Below, piece after piece: positions 23,025-31,536 of a stretch of 64,000 nt of DNA. Within the stretch, counting starts at the first letter, position 1; every line of letters starts with the position of its first letter. Both the position numbers and the translations under genes were made by a program. Origin of the DNA: a virus; the IMG/VR virus record IMGVR_UViG_3300040856_003054, positions 1-64,000 of that record; one strand, written 5' to 3'. Below the pieces are notes generated by a model, which ran no database searches, was not told the DNA's origin, and saw nothing but the letters and a program-made list of their open reading frames with translations.

Positions 23025-25394
23025 ATGATTGAACAAGGTTTATTCAAGAGACATTTTGTAGGTAGAGACGGATTCATTTGGTGGATCGGTCAGATTGCTA
23101 ATGATTCCTGGACAAAAAACCTACAAGGAAGTAAGCCGACAAATACTTTGGTATCAGATCAACCTGGATTTGGTTATCGATATCAAGTCCGTATTATGGG
23201 TTATCATACTGCGGATGATAACGAATTAAAAGATGTAGATTTGCCATGGGCATCTGTAATGTATCCTGTTACCTCTGGTGGAGGTGGTGATGCTTCTTTT
23301 GAAACACCTGCACTTAGAAAAGGTAATTTTGTTTATGGATTTTTCTTAGATGGTGAGGATGCTCAGCAACCTATCATCATGGGAATCTTGGGGTATAACC
23401 AATATCAAGCAATCTATAAAGATTCTCCAAGACCATTTGTTCCTTTCAGAGGATATAATAATACAAATCCTATTGCAGCTTATGGAGTTCTATCTTCTAC
23501 AGAATCTAATCCAACTCGACCAGATGTAACACAAACTCCAGATAATGCAAACAGAGGTGTGGGATCTCCATCTTCTGCTCAAAATAATAATATAGCAAGA
23601 GATCAAGAGTTTGAAAGTGGTAAAAGTAAAGAACCTTTACCACTACCATATACTTGTGAAAAAAGTAAATCTCCTGGTCAGATACAAAAAGATATTCAGA
23701 AGATGATTCAGAATATCCAGAATGCACAAAAAGGATTAAAGAATTTCAAGTATAGTATTACCAATCCAATTCAATTTGAAGGCCAGCAAGTAAGCATTCA
23801 AGAATATATTCAGATACAAATTGATAGAGGTGCAGCAGCAATTAGTGGATGGGTAAGAGATAGAATTGCAGGTGCTCAAGAGTGGATAACTAGGAAAATT
23901 AATAATGGACTGAAGGATCTTTACTTTTTATTATTTCCAGATAAACAATCTGATGCCAAGGCAGCAGTAGAAACTGCGATGGATTTATTAGCATGTTTGT
24001 TTAAAAAAATAATCAAGAATCTTTTAAATATTATTCGTAAAGCACTTCTAACAATTGTCGATACTTTTATTAATGTTCCTTTGTGTGCTGCTGAAAATAT
24101 TCTTGCTGCAATTATTGGTAAACTTTCTGGTTTAATAAATGCAGCGGTTTCTGTAATTCTTGCTCCTCTTAATGCAATATTTGGAGTTGTTGATCTTGTT
24201 GGTGATGTTCTTGGATTCATTGAAGGAATTCTATCTTTCTTATCATGTGAAGAGCAACCAGAGTGCCCTGAGATAGATGGTTGGAGTTTGTGGGATGGCG
24301 CAGATATTCCAGCAGCAAACTTTGATCCTACATCACTAATTAATAAAATCAGAGATTTTGCGAGTAATGTTACTCAAGCAATTGATCCTGACAATTTTGA
24401 TTTTGATCTTGACTTTAGTGACATCTTTAGTGATACTTGTGGAACAGATGCCATTTTCTGTGGACCACCAAATGCTGTTTTCTGGGGAGGATCTGGATCT
24501 GGAGCAACAGGAAATGTAATTGTGAGTGCAGTTGGTGATATCCTTGGAGTTGATATTACAAATTCTGGATTTGGATATGGAACTAGGTCACCATTTTTAA
24601 ATTTTGAAGATTCTTGTGGTAGAGGTGTTGGTGCAACTGGAAGAGTGATACTTGGACCAGTATCATTGCAAGAAGATGGAACATATCAATCCGATTCAAA
24701 TGGAACTGAAACTGGTGTAACAGGTGTAGTTGTTGAAAATTCTGGTTATGGATACCTACCAGTTCCTGATGGTTCTCAAGGTGGTGACGGTAGAGTTTGG
24801 GCAGATGCAAATCAAACCACTGTAAAAAGATCTGATGGAACATGGGATATTCCATATGATCCAGGAGAACTTATTCAAGTATTATCTGGAGATGTTGTTC
24901 GCACTCCTATTGGTTCTATATCAGAGTTGGTTAATTCTGATGGTTCATCTATTTCTATTCCAGGAGGCATAAACTTTAATGTTGACTCTCCAGGAATTGT
25001 AACTTCACCAGAACCAAATCTTACAACGATTAAAACGGGCGATTATCCTATCAAAGATAATCAACAATATCCTGTTATTCTTTATATGTGTGATGCGATT
25101 ATTAAAAATCCTGGTGTTGGATATCAACAAGACGACAAAGTTATCATTGAACCAAGTTATGGTGCAGAAATAACTCCACAGTTTAATGAACTTGGACAAC
25201 TAACTTCAGTCAAAATTATATCTGGTGGAGAAGGATTCCAACAAATTCCTACAATTTATATTGAGAGTGAAACTGGTTTTAATGCAGAAATCGTTCCTAG
25301 ATTCTGTATAGATAGAGTTGGTGTTGATCAAGTTAAAGAACCAACGACACAAGATAAAATTATTTCAGTAATAGATTGTGTAGGTAAAGGATAA
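23025..25394 (+). CDS. 5: baseplate hub / spike protein gp5 (OB-fold, no lysozyme domain seen)
   Basis: 789 residues. N-terminus (about 1-130) is a gp5/VgrG OB-fold: GFIWWIGQIANDSW, YQVRIMGYHTADDNEL, LPWASVMYPVTSGGGG, GNFVYGFFLDGEDAQQPIIMGILG. Middle: amphipathic helices 210-330 and a hydrophobic helix region 340-400. C-terminus: repeated G-x-G-Y units (NSGFGYG, NSGYGYL, NPGVGYQ). The T4 gp5 lysozyme domain is not visible; hydrolases are in the two tape-measure-like proteins instead. Overlaps the next gene by 1 nt. Confidence 0.82.
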   Translation: MIEQGLFKRHFVGRDGFIWWIGQIANDSWTKNLQGSKPTNTLVSDQPGFGYRYQVRIMGYHTADDNELKDVDLPWASVMYPVTSGGGGDASFETPALRKGNFVYGFFLDGEDAQQPIIMGILGYNQYQAIYKDSPRPFVPFRGYNNTNPIAAYGVLSSTESNPTRPDVTQTPDNANRGVGSPSSAQNNNIARDQEFESGKSKEPLPLPYTCEKSKSPGQIQKDIQKMIQNIQNAQKGLKNFKYSITNPIQFEGQQVSIQEYIQIQIDRGAAAISGWVRDRIAGAQEWITRKINNGLKDLYFLLFPDKQSDAKAAVETAMDLLACLFKKIIKNLLNIIRKALLTIVDTFINVPLCAAENILAAIIGKLSGLINAAVSVILAPLNAIFGVVDLVGDVLGFIEGILSFLSCEEQPECPEIDGWSLWDGADIPAANFDPTSLINKIRDFASNVTQAIDPDNFDFDLDFSDIFSDTCGTDAIFCGPPNAVFWGGSGSGATGNVIVSAVGDILGVDITNSGFGYGTRSPFLNFEDSCGRGVGATGRVILGPVSLQEDGTYQSDSNGTETGVTGVVVENSGYGYLPVPDGSQGGDGRVWADANQTTVKRSDGTWDIPYDPGELIQVLSGDVVRTPIGSISELVNSDGSSISIPGGINFNVDSPGIVTSPEPNLTTIKTGDYPIKDNQQYPVILYMCDAIIKNPGVGYQQDDKVIIEPSYGAEITPQFNELGQLTSVKIISGGEGFQQIPTIYIESETGFNAEIVPRFCIDRVGVDQVKEPTTQDKIISVIDCVGKG

Positions 25395-26038
25395 TGTCAG
25401 AAAATATTAATTATGACTATAAACGAATAGGTACAAATGATGCTGAAATAACTTTTGGTGAAATAGATCGTTATAATGTGACTTCTGGTGTCACCATGCG
25501 AGTTGGAACTTCAGCGCCAGATGGAATTCCTCATTACTTTAGAATGGATAAGGATGGGGATGCTAAAGAAAAAGCAAGAAGAGGCACTATATTCCAGTGT
25601 CCAGGAGCATTTCAAGTATCAGCAGGTCATTCTGTTAAAAAAGGTATACCTGGAGTATACATTGATTCACAAAATGGTGATCTGATTTTAAAAAGTAATG
25701 GTCGTATCAGAATCATTGCAGAAAATATTGATCTTATTGCAACTGGAGTTCCTAGTGAAGAAGGTGAGAATGGTGTAATTAATATTAATGCTAGTGAAAA
25801 AATTATAATTGACTCTAAAGGTTCAATTGCAGTACAATCTACAGTATCTACTTATATTTTTTCTGAAAAAACTGTAGAAGTAGTGGGAAATTCTATTTGT
25901 AATTTATATGGTGGACTTATGGAAATGCTTGATGGTCCGTCATCGAAGAAAGGATCTAGAACTTTAATACCTTTCTTACCAGCAACTCCTAGAGAAATAC
26001 TTCAAACAGTTAAGAATACCATAGAAACGATAGCATAA
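25394..26038 (+). CDS. gp5 C-terminal-like spike protein
   Basis: 214 residues. The central repeats of alternating polar/hydrophobic residues (GVYIDSQNGDLILKSNGRIRIIAENIDLIATG, GVININASEKIIIDSKGSIAVQS) are typical of the gp5C/VgrG triple beta-helix needle. Probably the membrane-piercing needle, separate here from the OB-fold hub protein. Overlaps both neighbours by 1 nt. Confidence 0.75.
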   Translation: MSENINYDYKRIGTNDAEITFGEIDRYNVTSGVTMRVGTSAPDGIPHYFRMDKDGDAKEKARRGTIFQCPGAFQVSAGHSVKKGIPGVYIDSQNGDLILKSNGRIRIIAENIDLIATGVPSEEGENGVININASEKIIIDSKGSIAVQSTVSTYIFSEKTVEVVGNSICNLYGGLMEMLDGPSSKKGSRTLIPFLPATPREILQTVKNTIETIA

Positions 26039-26976
26039 TGGCAAAAGCAGGAGATTTTTACGTCGGTAGTCAATTATTTTGTGGAGTAGCAGAACATGCT
26101 GGTGCTCCACTTCCTCCTGTAGGACTTGGTATAGGTGGATCTAAAATTCGTGGTGCTGGATTTATTGCAGGTCCTCTTCTAGTAGGTTCTCCTTTTACAT
26201 TTACTAAAGGTCCAAATGTAAATGAAGCAAATTTAATGGTTGCTCGTTGTGGAAATCCCGAAGCACTTCCACCACCACCATCTATTCTTAAGGTTTCGTC
26301 TCTTGGATTTCCTCCAACTCCAATCGATGTAATGCTTGGAGATCCAGCAGGTCCAGTCGGAATAACTTGTGTCGCACTAGTTGTTAATATTACAAGTAAC
26401 ACTTCGATTAATATTTTATCACCTGTAACAACAGGGAATGGAATTTTAAATTGGTTTGGTGCAAAAACTTTAACGGGCGCGGAATCCTTAACGGGAACAA
26501 AAGCGCAAGCTGGCACTGAAGCAAGAAGTAGTTCAAAAGTTTTTAACGGTAATGTTACAATTAATGGCAAACTAACTTGCAGTAATGTATCTCTAATAGG
26601 AACGATTAATGTTCAAGGATGGAAGGAATTCGATATTCCACATCCAACTAAATCAAATCATAGATTAGCACATGCTTGTATTGAAGGTCCTGAAATTGGC
26701 GTTTATTATAGGGGTAAATTAAAAAATAATACATCTATTGATCTTCCGGAGTATTGGAGAGGTCTTGTGGATGCAGAATCAATCACAGTTAACTTAACTC
26801 CACATGGTTGTTATCAAGAGTTATTTGTGAAATCTATTGAGTGGGGAACCAAAATTATTATTCAAAATAATTCTGGTGGTCCTATAAATTGTAGTTATGT
26901 TGTCTATGGTAAGAGAAAGGATGTTCCTGATTTGGAAGTTGAGTATGTTGGAACTGAAATGAAAGGAGGTAAGTAA
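26038..26976 (+). CDS. spike-tip/tail structural protein, 312 aa
   Basis: N-terminal 120 residues are Gly/Pro-rich with Cys and His (CGVAEHAGAPLPPVGLG, GDPAGPVGITC), possibly a PAAR-like tip. The C-terminal 115 residues form a separate module: IPHPTKSNHRLAHACIEGPEIGVYYRG, LPEYWRGLV, ending in a VYGKRKDVPDLEVEY strand. A related module stands alone at 28396-28731. Follows the needle gene with 1-nt overlap, so a spike-tip role is a reasonable inference. Confidence 0.65.
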   Translation: MAKAGDFYVGSQLFCGVAEHAGAPLPPVGLGIGGSKIRGAGFIAGPLLVGSPFTFTKGPNVNEANLMVARCGNPEALPPPPSILKVSSLGFPPTPIDVMLGDPAGPVGITCVALVVNITSNTSINILSPVTTGNGILNWFGAKTLTGAESLTGTKAQAGTEARSSSKVFNGNVTINGKLTCSNVSLIGTINVQGWKEFDIPHPTKSNHRLAHACIEGPEIGVYYRGKLKNNTSIDLPEYWRGLVDAESITVNLTPHGCYQELFVKSIEWGTKIIIQNNSGGPINCSYVVYGKRKDVPDLEVEYVGTEMKGGK

Positions 26977-28391
26977 TGACGTTATCTGATAAAATTAAAA
27001 AAGATGTTGCTGAGAAAAAGCAACAAAAACTTGAAAATATTGAATTCTTTAAAGAGCAAATATTATTAACCGATGCTCTTAAGGAAGATTATGATAGTGC
27101 AATAGCATCAATTGATACTGATCTTCTTTCTGATATAACAACTGTCAATGATACTTTATATGCTGTACAGGAAGCATATCAAGATCGCATTGATACTGGA
27201 TGTAGAAGTGATTTATTTTGGAGTGTTGCTGGTTTGGATACTAGCACTGGAGATTATTCACTAATTGTTACAAAACTATCAATCGTTGGATATGGAACTA
27301 CTGTATCTGTAGTTAGTGCTTCTGGAACTTTTACTTCATATCCTGATGGAACGATTGAAATACCTGGTGTAGAAGGTGATAATTTACATGCAATAAAATA
27401 TTACAATGAACCATATACAAAAGATATTGGTGATACAACTCTTGGAAGTTTCATAGGAGTTGTTGGGGCGGCTTCTACGGTTCTATCAATTATTTCAGAA
27501 TCATCTGAAGAACTTATTACTAATTTTGATGTTGGAAATTTAATTATATGTTCAAAATCTGGAGTTTTTCCAAGTGGAAATAATAAAATAGTTGGATTTG
27601 GATCAACTGTATTCACTGGAATCACAACAACTCTTATGGAAGAAGTAGTCGGTATTGCAACTACTTCTATTAACGTATCAACAATACTTTTGGAAACATC
27701 TACTGTTGGGTTTGCAACTTTACCAGAAAGTGATGGTTCTTTTGTTGAGTTTACTGTAGTAACTGATCCCGATACTTTTGATGAAACTAAAACTAGGTTT
27801 AGATACCAAGTTAAGTTTACTAAAAATCCATTCTCTCCACAAACGATTGGAATTATGACATCTGGTGATATTGGAATTGGAACTTATATTGAGTATGATA
27901 ATAGTGCAAAACCACCAAATGCACAAAGTTGGCGACCTGAATATGAAGGTATAGAAAAGAATGGTGAAAAAATTAAACAACCAAAAGTTGGTGCTGGTAG
28001 AATCTATAATATAGTTGGATTTACAAGTGAACCTACTTATCTTGGTATTGCTCAGACAGAAGGAACCACAATTACAGTAAACCTTCTTACATCATTGTAT
28101 ACACCTATAAGTCCTCCAGGTGGATGCACTGCGATTGAAAATACATTAACTTCTGCAATCTCAGCAAGAGATGCAGCAGAGTCAGCACTTTCTGCTGGTG
28201 GTAATTGTGTTCAGACAAAAGTAGATGCAGCAAATGCTCTTCGGACCGAAAGGAATGATTATTCAATTAAGATTTGGGGAATGAGACAAACTATTGGTGC
28301 AGAAAGTGATAAAGTTGATCAATATGATGCGCTTGAAACTTATATAAATGATACTGAAGAAACATTAGACGGAACAACAACTTGCTTGTGA
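26976..28391 (+). CDS. virion structural protein, 471 aa
   Basis: Two coiled-coil ends (about 5-75 and 395-460) around a beta-rich centre (Val/Thr/Gly, FGSTVFTGITTTL type segments). 1-nt overlap with the gene before and 4 nt from the next. No family recognised; context makes it a baseplate or tail component. Confidence 0.65.
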   Translation: MTLSDKIKKDVAEKKQQKLENIEFFKEQILLTDALKEDYDSAIASIDTDLLSDITTVNDTLYAVQEAYQDRIDTGCRSDLFWSVAGLDTSTGDYSLIVTKLSIVGYGTTVSVVSASGTFTSYPDGTIEIPGVEGDNLHAIKYYNEPYTKDIGDTTLGSFIGVVGAASTVLSIISESSEELITNFDVGNLIICSKSGVFPSGNNKIVGFGSTVFTGITTTLMEEVVGIATTSINVSTILLETSTVGFATLPESDGSFVEFTVVTDPDTFDETKTRFRYQVKFTKNPFSPQTIGIMTSGDIGIGTYIEYDNSAKPPNAQSWRPEYEGIEKNGEKIKQPKVGAGRIYNIVGFTSEPTYLGIAQTEGTTITVNLLTSLYTPISPPGGCTAIENTLTSAISARDAAESALSAGGNCVQTKVDAANALRTERNDYSIKIWGMRQTIGAESDKVDQYDALETYINDTEETLDGTTTCL

Positions 28392-28395
28392 ACTT

Positions 28396-28731
28396 ATGAA
28401 AATTCCACATCCATCAATTAAAGATTATAATTTAAATCTTGAAAGTTTACTTGGTCCAGAGAATGCAGTATTCTTTCGAGGTAGAGTTACAAGTAAAAAT
28501 GAAATTAATCTTCCAAGTTATTGGGAAGCATTCGTAGAGCAAACAACAATTTCTGTTCACCTAACTCCTATTGGTGCTCATCAGAATGTAATCGTAAAAC
28601 GTATTGGTGAGAATAAAGTGTTTCTTCAAGCAAGCGGTGGTATGCCCATTGATTGCTATTACCTAGTCATCGGTGAGCGCAATGATGTGCCACGTCTCAA
28701 AGCGGAACAGAGGGTTGCCACAGAGGACTGA
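28396..28731 (+). CDS. stand-alone spike/fibre C-terminal module, 111 aa
   Basis: KIPHPSIKDYNLNLESLLGPENAVFFRGRV...LPSYWEAFVEQTTISVHLTPIGAHQ and VIGERNDVPRL match the C-terminal module of the 312-aa protein at 26038 (IPHP, GPE, Y/F-RG, LPxYW, LTPxG, V-x-G-x-R-x-D-V-P). It is therefore a paralogous domain encoded as its own gene. Last gene of the hub operon. Confidence 0.7.
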   Translation: MKIPHPSIKDYNLNLESLLGPENAVFFRGRVTSKNEINLPSYWEAFVEQTTISVHLTPIGAHQNVIVKRIGENKVFLQASGGMPIDCYYLVIGERNDVPRLKAEQRVATED

Positions 28732-28744
28732 GAGGTGCTATACT
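28715..28744 (+). promoter_or_regulatory. sigma-70-like promoter
   Basis: TTGCCA (28715-28720), 18 nt, TATACT (28739-28744), 26 nt before the next ATG and overlapping the end of the gene before. Confidence 0.45.
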
Positions 28745-28769
28745 ACTAAGGTAATCAAAGGACGACCGA

Positions 28770-28952
28770 ATGCAAGACGAGTACCTGACACGCTGCGTGG
28801 TAGATCCAATCAAGCGAACCGTCTACCTTTACTCTAGTGAAGGAGATGAAAAGCAAGTCACCTGTGATACGGTAGAAGAGTTTATGAGTGTGTTGGACTT
28901 TGTTCGTGCTACAGTAGATGCAGAGACACTCTCATACGCAAATCCACTTTAG
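28770..28952 (+). CDS. hypothetical protein, 60 aa
   Basis: MQDEYLTRCVVDPIKRTVYLYSSEGDEKQVTC... beta strands followed by a helix (EEFMSVLDFVRATV). Unknown. The sigma-70-type promoter suggests early expression, unlike the late structural genes before it. Confidence 0.65.
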   Translation: MQDEYLTRCVVDPIKRTVYLYSSEGDEKQVTCDTVEEFMSVLDFVRATVDAETLSYANPL

Positions 28953-29011
28953 TTTCCAAAAAGGACCGAAAAAAATCCCGGTAAATTTTTACGCACGATA
29001 CTTTTTTTAAA

Positions 29012-29218
29012 ATGAATCCTTATCGCATTAGCTACAAAGCACTGAAAGAAGAACCAGTGAAAACCACACCAGAGAATGTAAAGGAAGCAAATGAAAACTT
29101 GTTTTGTGCGAAGTGGAATCTTCCTCAAGCAGCAAAACACTGCGGAATGTCACATAAAGAAATGAAGTTGACATTCTGGGAGTATCTGAAGTATAATCCT
29201 GTTACTTACAAAGCGTAA
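29012..29218 (+). CDS. hypothetical helix-turn-helix-like protein, 68 aa
   Basis: Basic small protein; residues 35-60 (AKWNLPQAAKHCGMSHKEMKLTFWEYLK) read as a helix-turn-helix (helix, G turn, helix) as in FIS or recombinase-type DNA-binding domains. This suggests a DNA-binding regulator, unproven. Ends 7 nt before the tRNA. Confidence 0.65.
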   Translation: MNPYRISYKALKEEPVKTTPENVKEANENLFCAKWNLPQAAKHCGMSHKEMKLTFWEYLKYNPVTYKA

Positions 29219-29225
29219 GTTTTTT

Positions 29226-29298
29226 GCCCGTGTAGTCCAGCGGCAGAGACAGGGCGCTTAAAACGCCTCCAGGGTCGGTTCGAATCCGACCACGGGTA
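29226..29298 (+). tRNA. tRNA-Leu(UAA) with a short variable loop
   Basis: Acceptor GCCCGTG/CACGGGT (7 bp, first pair G-T), D-arm 29235-29250, anticodon stem GGGCG/CGCCT with loop CTTAAAA (anticodon TAA), variable region only CCAGG, T-arm GTCGG/CCGAC with TTCGAAT loop, discriminator A. No CCA encoded. Leu tRNAs normally have a long variable arm, so identity by anticodon and by shape disagree. Confidence 0.85.
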
Positions 29299-29312
29299 CT
29301 AAATAATAATAC

Positions 29313-29385
29313 CTGTGACCGGCAAACTTACAGGAGGAGGGTGAAAGTCCCTCCATTTTAATATAAATAATAATGCCGGTTACAG
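29313..29385 (+). promoter_or_regulatory. nested leader of GIY-YIG gene: outer inverted repeat, inner hairpin, late promoter
   Basis: Outer arms CTGTGACCGGC (29313-29323) and GCCGGTTACAG (29375-29385) pair over 11 bp with one G-U. Inside are hairpin GGAGGG (29336-29341)/CCCTCC (29349-29354) and TATAAATA (about 29362-29369). Another TAAATA lies just upstream of the first arm. The start codon follows at 29395 after AGTAGAATT. RNA read from upstream could fold the outer stem; RNA from the inner late promoter lacks the first arm. Confidence 0.7.
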
Positions 29386-29394
29386 AGTAGAATT

Positions 29395-30087
29395 ATGTCT
29401 AATAGAAAATATTTTTATGTTTATTATTCTTATGAACCTTGGGGAAGAGGATACATAGGAAAAAGAGAATGTTGGTGTCTACCTGAAGAAGATATAAAAT
29501 ATTTTGGAAGTTTTACTGATAAAACATTCAATCCAAAAGAAAAAATTATATTACAAACTTTTGATACCAGAAAGGAGTCTTATGAAGCGGAAGAAAAATT
29601 GCATAAATTCTATGATGTGAAAAATAATCCACATTTTGCAAACAGAGTAAATCAATTTGCAACTGGATTTAGTCATAGGAGAAAAATATTAGATAAATCA
29701 TATAAACAAAATTTTATTGATATCGTTAAATCTTCATATTCTGTGTATGAAATTTTAATAAAATTGGGTATAAAACCTACCGGAGGAAGTAGTGTAAATA
29801 GAGTAAATTTGCTAATAAAGGAATTAAATTTAGACACTTCACATTTTAAAGTTCGTTCTAGTAAAAAAAGAAAAAAGACTCCCGAAGAAATAGAAAGAAT
29901 TAGACAAATGAATAAAGGAAATAAGTATAATCTGGGCAAAAAAAGAAGTGAGGAATCTAAAGAAAAAATGAGAAAAAGAAGAGAAGGATTGAAATGGTGG
30001 AACAATGGTAAATCAAATGTAATGAAAAAAGAATGTCCAGGAGAAGAGTGGAAACCTGGTAGATTGTATTATTGTAGAACTAAATAA
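29395..30087 (+). CDS. GIY-YIG homing endonuclease
   Basis: 230 residues. GIY-YIG domain at the N-terminus: FYVYYSYEPWGRGYIGKREC (about 7-26; the Y-V-Y and Y-I-G halves), a basic K-R pair, then YEAEEKLHKFYDV with the catalytic Glu (about 63). The middle has an HTH-like segment (YSVYEILIKLGIKPTGGSSVNRVNLLIKELN), then a basic NUMOD-like stretch, and ends with KWWNNGKSN...EEWKPGRLYY, a C-terminal module common in phage GIY-YIG enzymes. Sits behind tRNA-Leu with its own leader. Confidence 0.88.
   Translation: MSNRKYFYVYYSYEPWGRGYIGKRECWCLPEEDIKYFGSFTDKTFNPKEKIILQTFDTRKESYEAEEKLHKFYDVKNNPHFANRVNQFATGFSHRRKILDKSYKQNFIDIVKSSYSVYEILIKLGIKPTGGSSVNRVNLLIKELNLDTSHFKVRSSKKRKKTPEEIERIRQMNKGNKYNLGKKRSEESKEKMRKRREGLKWWNNGKSNVMKKECPGEEWKPGRLYYCRTK
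30080..30086 (+). promoter_or_regulatory. late promoter CTAAATA overlapping a stop codon
   Basis: CTAAATA spans the last Lys and the stop of the endonuclease, 12 nt before the next ATG. Confidence 0.35.
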
Positions 30088-30098
30088 AATCAAAACCA

Positions 30099-30386
30099 AT
30101 GAAATATAAGATTTCTTTTTCTTATAATTGGTATGAAAGTGAGGAAGGTAGAGATATTATAAAAACATATTATATTAGTGGAGTTGCGTTTACTTTCGAT
30201 AATGTCTCTCCCATTTTTCAAGACCATCCAGAAATAATAATCCAAGCAAATCAAAATCTCACATATACACCAGAGTACTTTTACCAAAAATCATTTTATT
30301 TAATAAGTGAAGAGTGTCATCCACTGTTATTTGAGTTGGATATAGAAAATCCAGAAATGCTTGAAGAACTTGACAGTTTATCATAA
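30099..30386 (+). CDS. hypothetical protein, 95 aa
   Basis: MKYKISFSYNWYESEEGRDIIKTYYISGVAF..., beta-rich and acidic at the C-terminus (ELDIENPEMLEELDSLS). Not recognised. Ends 21 nt before the second tRNA. Confidence 0.65.
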   Translation: MKYKISFSYNWYESEEGRDIIKTYYISGVAFTFDNVSPIFQDHPEIIIQANQNLTYTPEYFYQKSFYLISEECHPLLFELDIENPEMLEELDSLS

Positions 30387-30407
30387 ATACTTTATAATCT
30401 TTTTATT

Positions 30408-30492
30408 GCTGGAGTTAGCGTAGAGGTCGAACGCACCGGTTTTGTAATCCGGATCCGAAAGGGCATCGCAGGTTCAAATCCTGTCTCCAGCT
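30408..30492 (+). tRNA. tRNA-Thr(UGU) with an expanded variable region
   Basis: Acceptor GCTGGAG/CTCCAGC, short D-stem GCG/CGC, anticodon stem CCGG(T)/(T)CCGG with loop TTTGTAA (anticodon TGT), T-arm GCAGG/CCTGT with TTCAAAT, discriminator T. The variable region is about 15 nt (ATCCGAAAGGGCATC) and can form a small CC-GAAA-GG stem, instead of the usual 5 nt for Thr. The 31-39 pair is T-T. May be a functional variant or a decaying gene. Confidence 0.75.
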
Positions 30493-30511
30493 TGAGTTCT
30501 TTATAACTCCA

Positions 30512-30670
30512 ATGTCACTTATTTCACAACAAGACCGTCAAATGGTCATTGAAGCACTTGAATATTATGTTCAAAAACTTAAGGACGATAATTGCACAGA
30601 TGCTTCCATTACAGCATTCCAAACACTCCTTAACTGGGTCGAACTTGAGCATTTCAAGCATGAAGATTAA
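30512..30670 (+). CDS. hypothetical protein, 52 aa
   Basis: Helical: MSLISQQDRQMVIEALEYYVQKLKDDN, ending NWVELEHFKHED. Complete ORF with the start 20 nt after the tRNA. Overlaps the next gene by 11 nt. Unknown. Confidence 0.65.
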   Translation: MSLISQQDRQMVIEALEYYVQKLKDDNCTDASITAFQTLLNWVELEHFKHED

Positions 30671-30833
30671 TTTATGGTTCTGTCCAGAGATGAATCAGTG
30701 GCGGTGGACGCTAACAGATTCTTCTCGTCCTATTCGTAAACAAGAATCTGGACAGAGACCATTTCTTCGTGATGCAATGAATGATGTTGCAAATACTGTA
30801 GAATATATGTTAGAATGCAAACAAAGTGAGTAA
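30660..30833 (+). CDS. hypothetical protein, 57 aa
   Basis: Start at ATG 30660 (overlapping the previous gene). MKINLWFCPEMNQWRWTLTDSS... Trp-rich beta N-terminus, then helix DAMNDVANTVEYMLE. No family recognised. Confidence 0.65.
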   Translation: MKINLWFCPEMNQWRWTLTDSSRPIRKQESGQRPFLRDAMNDVANTVEYMLECKQSE

Positions 30834-30843
30834 AAATACTTAG

Positions 30844-31464
30844 ATGAAATCAGATTTTTATATAGATAGAGTAGGTAAAGAAGAAATCAAAGAACTTCTT
30901 TATACTCATCACTATCTTAAAGACGAATCAAAGGATTTTAAAAGTGGATATAATTACTCACTTTACCGCAAGTCATTCACAGACATCCTTAATATTGGCG
31001 GCAGTATTGGTGCTTGCGTTTTCAGCACTCTCCCAGTTCCAGAAATAGCAGTTGGTGCTTTTGGTTTACAAAGAAACCAGCAAGAGGGTATCTACGAACT
31101 CTCACGTTTGTGTATTCATCCAGATGTTCAAAAAGAAGAGTATAATATTACATCTTGGTTCGTCAGTCGTTGTATAAGGAGATTTAGAAAAGATGCCACA
31201 GTTCGTGCTATTCTTAGTTATGCTGACTTTTCTCACCACACTGGAGTCATATATCGTGCAACAAATTTCAAGTATTACGGTCTGACCGATAAGAAATCTG
31301 ATTTCTGGATTAAGCAATCCGATGGTTCATACATTAAACATTCAAGAGGACCAACAAAAGGTGTAGAGGGTGAGTGGAGAGAGCGTAGTCGCAAACATAG
31401 ATACTTAATGATATTTGATAAGGATCTGAAAAAAAGGTTGACATGGAAAGAAGAGAAGTGGTAA
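30844..31464 (+). CDS. Mom-like GNAT-fold DNA-modification protein
   Basis: 206 residues. The layout matches the Mom family (phage Mu Mom, adenine methylcarbamoylation; GNAT-like fold): an N-terminal HHYLK segment, strand GACVFS, then YELSRLCIHPD, TSWFVSRCIRRFRK, and ILSYADFSHHTGVIYRATNFKYYG. In Mu the product shields phage DNA from restriction. Ends with a basic tail. Starts 10 nt after the gene before and is followed by a strong terminator. A related acetyltransferase with another substrate is possible. Confidence 0.75.
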   Translation: MKSDFYIDRVGKEEIKELLYTHHYLKDESKDFKSGYNYSLYRKSFTDILNIGGSIGACVFSTLPVPEIAVGAFGLQRNQQEGIYELSRLCIHPDVQKEEYNITSWFVSRCIRRFRKDATVRAILSYADFSHHTGVIYRATNFKYYGLTDKKSDFWIKQSDGSYIKHSRGPTKGVEGEWRERSRKHRYLMIFDKDLKKRLTWKEEKW

Positions 31465-31490
31465 AATAGTATGGTGTGAAGGAAGTGCGA

Positions 31491-31523
31491 AAGAGGAAAT
31501 CCTTATGGGGTTTCCTCTTTTTT
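31491..31523 (+). terminator. Rho-independent terminator
   Basis: AAGAGGAAA (31491-31499), 11-nt loop, TTTCCTCTT (31511-31519) and T to 31523. Separates the small-gene operon from the tail-fibre region. Confidence 0.9.
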
Positions 31524-31529
31524 CTTGTG

Positions 31530-31536
31530 ATAAATA
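31530..31536 (+). promoter_or_regulatory. late promoter ATAAATA
   Basis: ATAAATA 30 nt before the start of the 1945-codon gene, directly after the terminator. Confidence 0.5.

Noticed and set aside
23025-25394. Expected T4-type lysozyme domain in gp5
   Set aside because: No E-x(8)-D-x(5)-T lysozyme pattern was seen between the OB-fold and the C-terminus; the region is helical/hydrophobic and then G-x-G-Y repeats.
28953-29011. A-rich spacer as small RNA or terminator
   Set aside because: No stable hairpin followed by T-run; ACCG/CGGT pairing is short. Nothing else seen there.
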